Source: Larimichthys crocea (taxonomy: Eukaryota; Chordata; Actinopteri; Sciaenidae). From it: 64,000 bases of DNA. The notes under the pieces are model-generated. The model ran no database searches and was not told the DNA's origin. It saw only the letters and a program-made list of their open reading frames with translations. Below are positions 38,301-64,000 of this stretch, one piece after another; within the stretch, counting starts at the first letter, position 1; each line of letters opens with the position of its first letter. The stretch is from contig NC_040033.1 of NCBI RefSeq assembly GCF_000972845.2, positions 4,492,241 through 4,556,240 of the forward strand, read 5' to 3'. The position numbers and the translations under genes are program-made.

Positions 38301-40063
38301 GTTGTGTGCAGTCATTTCATTTTTGTAAAGATTAAAGCTGCTCGTGATTTCAGCGTCAGACACTTTTAGAAAAGAGGCACAAGCTTGTGGTTGTTAGAAA
38401 TGTGATGTTCATGTAATTGCTGTTTACAGCGGAGCTGTTGAGCTGACTCTGCAGCCCGGTCTGCTTTCTTTTGTCTGCTGCTGTTTCAGACAGTTACAAA
38501 AGTGTTGAATGGATCAACCCGGGGTCTTTCCATAATCCCTCCCTTGTTTTGTTTTTTTTCCGTCTCTTCTCAGTGAGTCTGACCAACTTTGTGCCCCGCT
38601 TTGGTTTCCTCCACCTGGATCTGCCCGTCTTCTTGGAGACCTTCTGCAAGTATCCTTTCACGTTTACCGGGCGTATGAAGAGGTCACTTTAGGAAAGTGA
38701 AGACTAAAATTCTAATTAATTATGCTCATTTTTAAAGCACAGAAAGGTAATCTGTGTCCTTGGTTGACAAAACACTGTCTGAATATTACAGATTTTCTTC
38801 TGCCTGACAGAGTTGAGACGTCCTGGAAACATCTGACCAGTTTTAAAAGTTAAAATTAAAGCCAAGTTCAGTTTTAGCCCCCAAAAAGATCAATACAAGT
38901 TAAAGCCTTATTTAGAATATTTTCATCGCTGCCTTCAAAGCCACCAAAACATATTTTCACGTCTAACTCATCAACCGGATCAAAGTTGGTTATTATCGTA
39001 ACAGTTTCTTTGGTTTCTGAGTCAGATTCTTTCCACGCCGTCCGGCTTTGAGGCAGCGACAGAAGAGGAGTAATATAATTAATGTCACGCCCGATTCAAA
39101 CCCAGAAATTATTCAGATGCTTACTATTATGTACGTAAGACCCTAAATTACACAGTTAGAGGGTGTGCTGCTGTGGATTTATGTCTGCAGCGACTCACAG
39201 TGGGTGTGATCAGCCTGGTTAAAGTTTGAATTCAACAGAGAGAGGAACATGGAAGTGTGTGGCGTGATCGTCTGTCATACAAAAGCGTGTGAACGTTAAC
39301 ACAGTGGTGTCTGTCTACAGTGTATTGAACTGACCAAAGGTGCAATTTATTGCCTTTGTGTTCAACTTATTATTTACAAGAGGAAGAATTTCTGCTTTCT
39401 TATTTAAAAAGTCATTTTTTGTTTTAGTTGAAGCGTCCAGTGCCACCAAAGCTTTGTGTTGGTGCAAACACTGACTCTCGCTGTTGCGTGTACACAAAGA
39501 AGTGCACGAAAGTTCAAGATCTTCTTTATTATTTGTGTGTCTGCTGCTCTATACGATGAGAATACGTCACTGTAGATTATTCAAACTGACTTTTATCTGT
39601 ACATGAAGATATTTCCAGTCACCTCACCGCGACTGAGGTCGGTGTGTGCGAATAGTGAGGACGATTCTGACACATGCAAATATTCTCTGATGTATTACGG
39701 GCAAAAGCAAATGTGGCGTCATCAGAAAAGGTTGTTTCTTAACGGCCGAGGTTCAATGGACAGTCAGAAAAGGAAACAGACCCTGTGATGAGATTGTGTG
39801 AATGTAATCCGGTGCTGTCTTTAACCCCGCTGCCTCTCAGATATGTGGTGTCCCTCTCCGGCGCGTTAGCGGTAGTAAACTCAGTGCCGTGCTTCGCCCT
39901 CGACGGCCAGTGGATGCTGAACGCCCTGCTGGAGGCCACGCTGGTTACCGTGGTGACGGACCGTCAGAAGCGCGAGCTCATCGGCTTCTTCCTGCTGCTG
40001 GCGGGCAGCGCCCTGCTGGCTGCCAACGTGGCTCTGGGCCTGTGGATGGTCACGGCACGGTAG
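26217..40063 (+). CDS. mbtps2: membrane-bound transcription factor site-2 protease (S2P), 11 coding exons
   Basis: Intramembrane zinc metalloprotease of the Golgi that makes the second cut in SREBP and ATF6 after site-1 protease. Coding exons: 26217-26332, 28908-29056, 30945-31083, 31749-31852, 32958-33085, 35647-35765, 36103-36283, 37618-37724, 38089-38287, 38574-38649, 39841-40063 (TAG). All introns are GT-AG. Without the 41-bp duplication in exon 1, all phases join and give 499 residues, against 519 in human. The HExxH zinc site is HELGH at residues 146-150 (31821-31835, exon 4). The second zinc/aspartate motif is in FALDGQW, Asp447 (39902, exon 11). A PDZ-like domain is encoded mainly in exon 7, and a Cys-rich lumenal part in exons 8-9 (DCCSNN, CMPVRK, CRTDDDC). 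The long Ser run of the human protein before the catalytic helix is absent, which explains most of the length difference. As annotated, exon 1 is out of frame with exon 2. The neighbour order matches human. Confidence 0.96.
26251..26332 (+). repeat. 41-bp perfect tandem duplication across end of mbtps2 exon 1
   Basis: Copies 26251-26291 and 26292-26332, both GCGCGTGGTG...GCTCAAG, identical. 41 is not a multiple of three. Confidence 0.97.
26444..27754. repeat. interspersed repeat, copy B (with nested element), mbtps2 intron 1
   Basis: Same family and orientation as 7359-8379. It lacks the hAT-like MITE of copy A but carries another insertion at 26797-27540. It starts 110 bases after the exon 1 donor. 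Confidence 0.8.
26797..27540. mobile_element. 744-bp DNA-type element nested in repeat copy B
   Basis: Starts GTTACGACCC and ends GCCGTAAC, giving short terminal inverted repeats GTTACG/CGTAAC. The flanks repeat GAATT (26791-26795 and 27542-27546), where copy A at 8.16 kb has a single GAATTCC site, so this is an insertion. The left part is A-rich and the right part GC-rich. No credible protein; superfamily not assigned. Confidence 0.6.
27790..28425. mobile_element. MITE-like repeat in mbtps2 intron 1
   Basis: Left end TACCGCATATTTTAGTATCG with ATCGATCCGATACCGA; right end holds the related AGTATCAATCCGATACCGAC and GGATCAATCCGCCCACCA. The repeated GATACCGA words and AT-rich core are typical of a common fish DNA element. 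Boundaries are approximate. Confidence 0.55.
30945..31083 (+). other. mbtps2: mbtps2 exon 3, short linker instead of poly-Ser
   Basis: Encodes [14 protein letters not shown] and, before LQVV, the short linker [12 protein letters not shown]. The human protein has a long serine tract at this place. The flanking helices are conserved. Confidence 0.85.
32385..32623. mobile_element. Harbinger-like MITE in mbtps2 intron 4
   Basis: About 236 bp with terminal inverted repeats AAAGGTCCAGCGTGTG / CACACTGGACCTTT bounded by TTA/TAA. The core contains GTGCCACCTAGTGGCGAAGG. A very frequent family in teleosts; a 3-bp TWA target site suggests the PIF/Harbinger group. Confidence 0.6.
33660..34130. repeat. 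20-bp tandem array in mbtps2 intron 5
   Basis: About 22 imperfect copies of ATTAGCTTATTAAAGCTAAC, with shortened ATTTTAAAGCTAAC variants interspersed. The unit contains TTAGCT and AGCTAA, which are complementary, so the array can fold on itself. Weaker AGCTAAT/GCTAA words continue to about 34560. Confidence 0.85.
36103..36283 (+). other. mbtps2: mbtps2 exon 7, PDZ-like domain
   Basis: Encodes [19 protein letters not shown] followed by the conserved EDW...C and GYCVP segments. This is the lumenal PDZ-like domain of S2P. Confidence 0.85.
36555..36641. other. 27-bp inverted repeat hairpin with CCAAT boxes, mbtps2 intron 7
   Basis: Arms 36555-36581 (GCAGCGGGGGCTGTGATTGG...) and 36615-36641 are reverse complements with one mismatch, separated by 33 bases. 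Each arm contains ATTGG/CCAAT. It could be a remnant of a MITE or a small structural element. Function unknown. Confidence 0.75.
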
Positions 40064-40855
40064 CCACAGCGGTCCGCTGCTCCGTCAAGACAGAAAGCTC
40101 AAAATGAACAAAAAAAAAAAAAGCTCCATGCGGACTGAGAGCTGTTCTCTCGGGGTGTGTTTGCCACATGTGGACCGTTAAACTGTGAACAGACTGCATT
40201 ACCCAGCAGTGCTGCCTGATTTCTGGACACGGTTGTTGAGGCTTTACCGGACCACCAGGGAAAACACTTGACTTTCACCATATACAGAAAAAAAGCACAC
40301 GCACACCAAAAAATGATGCACTTGCTGTAAAGCACTGTCCTACCTGACTGTTTACAAAGACAATATTTCCAAATATTAATATCTGTACTGTGTTTGTGTT
40401 TGAAGTCAGAGAGGAAGCAGTCTTGGTTGTTTTCGAAGGGTTCGATTCCAATTATTCCATATTTTCCTCGTTGGAACGGCGGCGAGGTTTAGTCGGTCTT
40501 GGCTTCAGCGTTGTTACGGAAAGAACAAAATCAATTTAAGCCATCTTTGGACGAAAAAAAGTTGAACAAGCCTTCGTTTTTTTTCAGAGAATGCATGGCA
40601 ATACTTTGATCTTCGATTCCATATCAGTGTTGGAAAAACTTCACGTCCTCTCTAGCAAATACGCAAATTAGTTGATTAGATTAAAAAAAAGGGACTCAAA
40701 ATCATTTCAAGGTAGGTATCCTACACATTTATTCCAGTCCAGTCAAGTGTCTTTCTCCTCGGGCATTGGTGAGGGATAATACTTCACCCTGGCTTCAAGT
40801 TTCATTTGTAATCTCTCGGCCTGTCACCGTCTGTGATCTGATTTGTCAAAACTGG

Positions 40856-40861
40856 AATAAA
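40856..40861 (+). terminator. candidate mbtps2 poly(A) signal
   Basis: AATAAA about 790 bases after the mbtps2 stop. No earlier canonical hexamer was noticed. Confidence 0.45.
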
Positions 40862-42559
40862 AGATTCATTTTATTGAAGCTCTCTCTTCAAAGCTGTCGC
40901 TTGATCATTCGTTCTGTTTCATTAACTGCATTCTATTTTGGTATTGTAGTCCGACACACCAAATTCAAGGCATCGGAGCAGAAAACATTCTGGTCTGTGG
41001 TGTTAAATGTTGACATGAAAGTTTCAGCGACGTGGAAATAAGGAAAGTTAGGACCCTATAAGGGAAAACGCTACAAGGAAAGTGAATCACCAGGCTGTGA
41101 ATCCAGGGTTTGCACAAGTCCTTAAATAGTTAGAGAGCTCGTGTTAGACTAGATTAGATCAGACTTCGCTTTAAGTCTTCATCAAACAGAATTTAAAGAG
41201 AAAGTCGAATCAAATTTATATTTAATACAAAGTGAACAATCAACATAGTAACACTTTAACACCCCTGATTTGTGTTTCTAATCAGTATATCAACATTTAA
41301 TAAACGATTTTAATGGAATTACAAGCAGATTTTCCTAAAATATTGTTGTGATAATACCAAATATGTCTTAGCTTTTATTTTGCACAATTAAAATGACATA
41401 GAAATGACATAACAAATAGTGTAAGTGCAGGGAGAGACATTTATTTAAAGCCTCCACCTATAGTTAAAATTTCAGTTGTAAAGAACAAAAAACATAACTA
41501 CATAAAGACGTGTAAAAACATGTATAACAATAATTACATTGCTATTATTGTCTTTATAAGAGAAGTTATGATTGTTGACAAATACTCAACATCAATAGAC
41601 GTTTAAAAATGTGTAAGTAAAGTGCAGTAAACTTTACTAACTTATATAACGTTATTTATATTATATAACCGACCCACCATTAGGAAGCACTTGATATGAT
41701 ACTGAGCTATGCATGGCAAACAGTAAGTAAGAATGAAGTATGTGCACGCTGTTTGACGAGTAAACAGTCATTTGTTTCTGTTCACTGTGCAGTTAAATCT
41801 TCCCGTTATATTACGTCTGTTAGGTTTCCTGTCATGGTTTACTTGAAGTCTCTCTGAAACATGTAGGTCCTGTTGTTCCTCTCAGGAGCCTCGATCGCCG
41901 AGCACCTTTCTAATTTTAAACCCGACATATATATATGCAGCACATTGTCTTCCTTGAACACTTAAACAAAAGCACCAATGCTACACTTTTAGTAACAGCT
42001 CCAGACCGCGGTGTTAATTTAGTGTTTTCAAGGAGTCGTGTAGTGATTGCGCTTCCTGAGTGTGTGAGCGTGAGACATTGACACATGGTAATTTGGTTGG
42101 GTGTCTCCCACAGACATATAAATACCAAACAGCCTTCAGCTTAGCCACAGAGGTGTGTTTGCCAAAGATGAGCAAACACCTCCGTCAGCAGGTTTAAAAT
42201 TATTGCCTTTCTCTAGACTTTATCATTGAATAATTGGGTTGTGCACATCAAGTATTGGGTCCCTGTCGCACGTAGGAGTTGATGACTTTCTAATGGCTGT
42301 GTCTGTGTTCAGATAAGACATTTAGCAGTACGTGAGAGGATTGCCTGTGTATCCATGCATATGTGTTTCTGTTGCTTATCTTGGGTTAATGACAGCCTGT
42401 AGGGATGTTTGGGTAAACAGACATGGGAGGATGATGAAGAGGACGAAGGGGTGAGAGAGCAGAAAAGAGGCATGTTCTGACTGTCTGCTTCATATTGAGA
42501 AATGGGACCTCGAATTAACCCCGTGACCTCCTCGATGTTAACGGGACTCACGTGTCAGA

Positions 42560-44080
42560 GTCTACAGCCATGTTCTCGCAATGTCAACGTTTACTTTTAG
42601 CAGGTTTAAGCATGTTAGCATTTGCTGATTGGCACTAAATACAAAGTCCAGCTGAGGTCATGATGATGGTGCTAGATAAAATGTCTTTAAAAACCACTTT
42701 TTTTAAGGTCTCAACCAGTCCTCTGGGGACCGTGAATGCCTGTACTAGATTTTGTAGCATTTATATTGAATAGTTAGAAATGTCAACAGGATTTATCTTG
42801 TGGAAAACATGAATACCTCTATAAAATTTCATAGAAATCCTTCTCAAAGTTCTCTCTATTGACTGTGAACAAAAAAACCTGTTAGTGGCATTACAGAAAC
42901 GTCAGAGTATATCATCTGGGTACCATGAAGGTGTAAATTTAGAGCCAATCCATAAAGCAGACGTTGAGATATTGCACTGAATAAGTGATACTTGGTGGCA
43001 CTAGAGTAAAAAAGCAGGTTTGTCCTCTGTGGAACATGAATGACTGCAAAATTTTATGGAAAAACATCCAATAGTTGTTGTTTTAATTTAAAAATGAAAA
43101 TGTTACCCTCAACCATGAATATTAGTACCCAAATTTGAGCCAATCCGTGTAGTAGATGATTAATTAGAGATCGGCAAAGTCAGTAGGGTTCATCTTCTGG
43201 GGACCATGAATGTTTGTTCAGAACTTTATGGCAATCCTTTTCAATAGTTGTTCAGATATTTAAATTTAAAATGAAAATGTCAACTTCATGGTGGTGCTAA
43301 AAGAAAAAGGGAAACATGCTAGAAAAAACATCATTAGAATACATCATCTGGGAACCATGAATATTAGTGCACAAATTTGACCCAATCCATGTAGTCGATG
43401 TTGAGATATCGTACCGAGTAAGTGCTAACTTAAAAGTCAAGAGATCACTAAACTGAGTAGGGTTAATCTTCTGGGGACTATGAATGTTTGCACAGAACCT
43501 TATGGCAATCTTTTTAACAGTTGTTGAGATGTTTCAATTTAAAAATAGAAACTGTCAACTTCATGTGGTGCTAAAAGAAAAAAGGAACCATGCTAGAGAC
43601 AATGTCATTAGAATACATCATCTGGGAACCATGAATATTAGTGCACAAATTTGAGCCAATCCATGTAGTCGATGATGAGATATCGTACTCAATTAGTGAT
43701 AACTTAAAAGTCAAGAGATCACGAAAGTCAGTAGGGTTCATCTTCTGTGGACCATGAATGTTTGTACAGATTTTTATGGCAATCTTTTCAACATTGTTGA
43801 GATGTTTCAATTTAAAAATAGAAACTGTCAACTTCATGTGGCGCTAAAGGTAAAAAGGAAATATGCTAGAAAAAATATCATTAGAATACATCATCTGGGA
43901 ACCATAAAAATTAGTGCCCAAATTTGAACCAATCCAGTAAGATATCTCAAGATCTACTATGTAGGAGATGTTGAGATATCTCGCTGAATAAGTGATAACT
44001 TAAAAGTCAAGAGATCACGAAAGTCGGTAGGGTTCATCTTCTGGGGACCATGAATGTTTGCACAGGACATTATGGTAAGT
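42560..44080. repeat. degenerate ~275-bp tandem array
   Basis: The word AGTAGGGTTCATCTTCTGGGG recurs at about 43184, 43457, 43732 and 44027 (steps of 273, 275 and 295). Between these, CATCATCTGGGAACCATGAA, TTGAGCCAATCCATGTAGT, CTTAAAAGTCAAGAGATCAC and CAACTTCATGTGGTGCTAAA recur in the same order. More diverged units extend left to about 42560. A related single unit lies at 54125-54300 in phex intron 8. Confidence 0.85.
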
Positions 44081-44275
44081 GTCGGACTGATGGATTTAGA
44101 AGAAATTAGTGGCTAAAAGAGGAGCAGACACAATCAGAACTAGAGAAAAAGGTCCCAGTTGAGATGTTAAACAATAAGAATAAAAACAGGACACAAGTGA
44201 TTGTGAGTCACAATGGTGAACAATAGCATCGTGGCCGATGTGTCCGCTTGATGAATGGGTGTGTTTTGGCAGCAC

Positions 44276-44455
44276 AGGAAGTCCCGTCTATATAAGGACT
44301 TTGTGGCCGACGCCCCAAACCCTAATGAGCACATGTGGATGGCGTTCTCACCACAGCAGGGGGGGAGGTTTAGGACCAACCAGGAGCTGTGGCGTCACTA
44401 CCATCACCACCTCTGTCTCTTTAAAGAAACTATTGATGCGTTCTGGCAAAAATAA
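44276..44455 (+). pseudogene. unidentified exon-like open frame (terminal exon or retro-fragment)
   Basis: After TTTTGGCAGCACAG (a possible 3' splice site) there is a frame of about 59 codons starting KSRLYKDFVADAPNPNEH and containing MWMAFSPQQGG, FRTNQELWRHYHHHL and FKETIDAFWQK, then TAA. Its composition (C/G-rich third positions, few stops in this frame, aromatic and charged residues) looks like real protein sequence and unlike the surrounding repeat DNA. A run of A follows the stop directly (AAAAATAAAAAAAAAAC), so it may be a processed-transcript fragment rather than a live exon. I do not recognise the family. It is not SMS, YY2, MBTPS2 or PHEX. Confidence 0.35.
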
Positions 44456-45082
44456 AAAAAAAACACTGATGTGTTTTTACAGGCAGCGGCAACGTCATCA
44501 TCATCAGATTAATCGATTGTAATCAGAGTCCTGTGTGTTTGTGAGCCTCATTTAGTTCTGGTCTACCGACTGTCTGATCTGATAAACGTCCCGAGCAGAG
44601 CACCCTGCTGTTTTTGTACATGAGATTAGACACATGAAGCACACTCTAATGTGGTTTTAGTCAGTGATTTTATTAAATTATCTTGCGTTCATCACTGGGA
44701 AACCTGCTCCCTTCTGTCCTGGAGGGAGGAGGAGTGATGGGGTGAAAGGAGGAGTGATGAGGGAGGGACAGTCCTGAAGAGCAAGGGTGAAGTTAGAGTA
44801 GCTACAGATAGACAGATAGCAGCAGAGAGAGAGAGAGAGACAGGCAAAGTGAATAAATCTGTGCTGTCAACTTGGGACAGAAGATAGTGAGGAAGTGTGA
44901 ATTCTGGAAGATGTTACTATAACTTTTTTGGGGGGGATTTAATTGAATTTTTTAATCAGGTTTTTCCACCAGATGTTTTTTTTTTTTTGCTTTCTGGTGT
45001 GTTTTCATCAATTTATCTGCAGAGTGCTTCCCATCACCTGAAAGATAGGTTTGTGTGAGTGTGTGTGATAGTGCAGCAAGTC

Positions 45083-62336
<17,254 letters not shown>

Positions 62337-64000
62337 CCTCTGACCTCAGCTTGACCCGACGAAACCGGACCAGAGCTGTCAAGCAGGGACGTCTGCGGAC
62401 AATGCTGGACTTAATGAAGTTTACATGATGTGGAAACAATGAAAATACGCTCTGACGTACGAACATGTCGGGGTACGAGCCTTTGTGTATATATATATAT
62501 AAGTTATAAAAGTTTTTCCACAGGTACATTTACTGCGTGTGTCGCAGTTACTGCATAAATCACAAATGAAGCTGTTTGTTAAGGACCATAATTTATGGAT
62601 GAATTTTTTTTTTTTACAACAGCACTATATGTACTTATATGTGTGACTAGATAATGCTAGAATCTTTTTATGGGAATGAAACATGATTAAACTTTTACAT
62701 AGTTTGATTGAACTTTTACAGGTACCTATATTTCAAGTGTTACGGTCACTGTCAGGTCAATATCTGTATATATTAATTAGCCCCAACACCCTAAACCAAA
62801 GATGAATTAATTTATGTTTAATTAATGTGCAAAATAGTTATGTTCAGTCCATTTTTGTCTCGTATTAAGTCTTTAAATTTATTATTTTTGGAAATAATCG
62901 TGAAATCTTGTATCTCGCAGAGCGGCTTAACGGGTACAATAGGAACCTGCTGCCATATTTTTAAGACTTAATATGATGTTATATATAATTTTTTTTGTAT
63001 TGTTCCATGTGTGTGTGTGAGCGCGCTCCTTTGATAAGTTATGTCTTGTTTTCTGTCCCACTTTGTTTCCGTCTTCGGTCTTTTGTCAGACATTCATATG
63101 CGGTTCAGCCCGAGGCAAATGAGCTTACGGAGTTACAAGCACTCAAACGTACAAGATGCACTCGCTCCATTTGTCTTTCCGTCTCCTTCCCTGAGCTGCA
63201 CTCGCACGTCAGCTCGTTTTTTTTTAGCATCTGGAATAAAGGGAGTGTGAAGGAAGCGTTGATTATCGGAGGTAATAATCAAAACACACTGACTGTTCAG
63301 CTTAAACTTCAGAGTTTTGACACCTCAACGTTTGCACCAGCTCTTCATAAATTTGAACATTAGCCAGATTATAACATACGATAAATGTTCAGTGAGTTAA
63401 CATAAACACATCACTGAATTAAAATGAGTTCTATGACACGAACCAGCTGCAATATTTACAACTAATCTCTCCGTAATTTGCCAGGTGTGAGCTAACGTTA
63501 GTTTCCAGCAGATTTTAAATTACATTTCACATAAATAACTGTATACCTCAGTTAAAACATCAAACATAGACTGAATGACAAAAATAACATTCGTTAGTTT
63601 GCAGAATTCTCCCTGTGTCCACGAAGACTTAGCATATAGCTTTAATTTTAAAAGTTTTGTGAGCAGCATCTGGATGATAACGGGAGAATTTACGTGAAAA
63701 CCAGCTCCTTTTTTTGATGAATAAATCTGATTAGAGAGGAAAGTTTTGAAGTTATACCTAAGGAAGAAACTAAATATCAAATCTGTCTTTATTTCTCGTC
63801 TCGTTTTCTTTTGCCTTGTTTAACCAACACAGTGATATTGAGTTTAACATGGTATAAAACAGCAAATTATGACCCGATAATCTGAAAATTGATAAATTAC
63901 TTCAATGATTAATCGATTATTTTGATTGTTGCTGATCATTTTTTTTGTTCGTTTCAGCTCTAATCACCCGGTACGGTTTATTTTGAAAATCTGAATACAT
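62337..64000 (+). other. phex 3' UTR and downstream flank
   Basis: No coding sequence is recognised. Candidate poly(A) signals are ATTAAA at 62686-62691 and AATAAA at 63235-63240. From about 63890 to the edge there is a truncated copy of the ATTGATTA-type repeat (TTAATCGATTATTTTGATTG). Confidence 0.55.

Larger units (their letters stand above)
40064..45082. other. intergenic region mbtps2-phex
   Basis: Contains the mbtps2 3' UTR, a degenerate tandem array (about 42560-44080), an unidentified exon-like frame (44276-44455) and the phex 5' flank. Human SMS lies between these genes, but no spermine synthase exon is recognisable here. Confidence 0.65.

Noticed and set aside
37957..38328. 123-codon frame as an independent gene
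   Set aside because: Its second half is mbtps2 exon 9 (38089-38287); the first half is intron read-through.
44276..44455. Remnant of sms or YY2
   Set aside because: The residues do not match spermine synthase (which ends in a YLELWVFYTVWKK-type tail) or a zinc-finger protein.
45059..45082. Upstream in-frame GTG start for phex
   Set aside because: GTG is not a normal start in vertebrates; the ATG at 45083 gives a tail of family-like length.

Overview
The window is nuclear DNA of a ray-finned (teleost) fish. The evidence is long introns with GT/AG junctions, many CA/TG and ATCT microsatellites, several interspersed repeats of familiar teleost type (hAT-like and Harbinger-like MITEs, SINE/LINE tails), and four vertebrate genes in a recognisable order: klhl34 (-), smpx (-), mbtps2 (+), phex (+). 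That is the order and orientation of the human Xp22.1 block KLHL34-SMPX-MBTPS2-(YY2-SMS)-PHEX, with no spermine synthase between mbtps2 and phex. I cannot name the species.

Layout. 1-2030 and about 2695-4740 are the arms of a large inverted repeat. The right arm holds most of the intact single-exon klhl34 gene (3477-5285, minus). The left arm is a frameshifted copy of it that runs off the window edge. The roughly 660-bp spacer carries a hAT-like MITE. 5.3-12.0 kb is intergenic, with microsatellites and a nested repeat. smpx (12055-18286, minus) has three small coding exons (90 codons), with a 110-bp minisatellite in one intron and a 1.2-kb foldback element in the other. 18.3-26.2 kb is intergenic and rich in simple repeats; a possible MEF2/TATA site lies at 21.62 kb. 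mbtps2 (26217-40063, plus) has 11 coding exons. Its first exon carries a 41-bp tandem duplication that breaks the frame exactly at the donor site. 40.1-45.1 kb is intergenic and contains a degenerate ~275-bp tandem array and an unidentified open frame that looks like a terminal exon. phex (45083-62336, plus) has 22 coding exons, all with consistent phase, encoding about 745 residues. The last 1.7 kb is 3' UTR or flank.

The genes share conserved synteny rather than one pathway. mbtps2 encodes the intramembrane zinc protease (S2P) that releases SREBP and ATF6. phex encodes an ectopeptidase of the neprilysin family linked to phosphate and bone mineral. smpx encodes a small striated-muscle protein. 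klhl34 encodes a BTB-BACK-Kelch protein, probably a cullin-3 adaptor.

I found no undescribed biological system. The observations most worth checking are the klhl34 inverted duplication and the two short tandem duplications at the start of mbtps2 (real biology or assembly error), the orphan exon-like frame at 44.28-44.46 kb, the missing sms gene, and several structured repeats.
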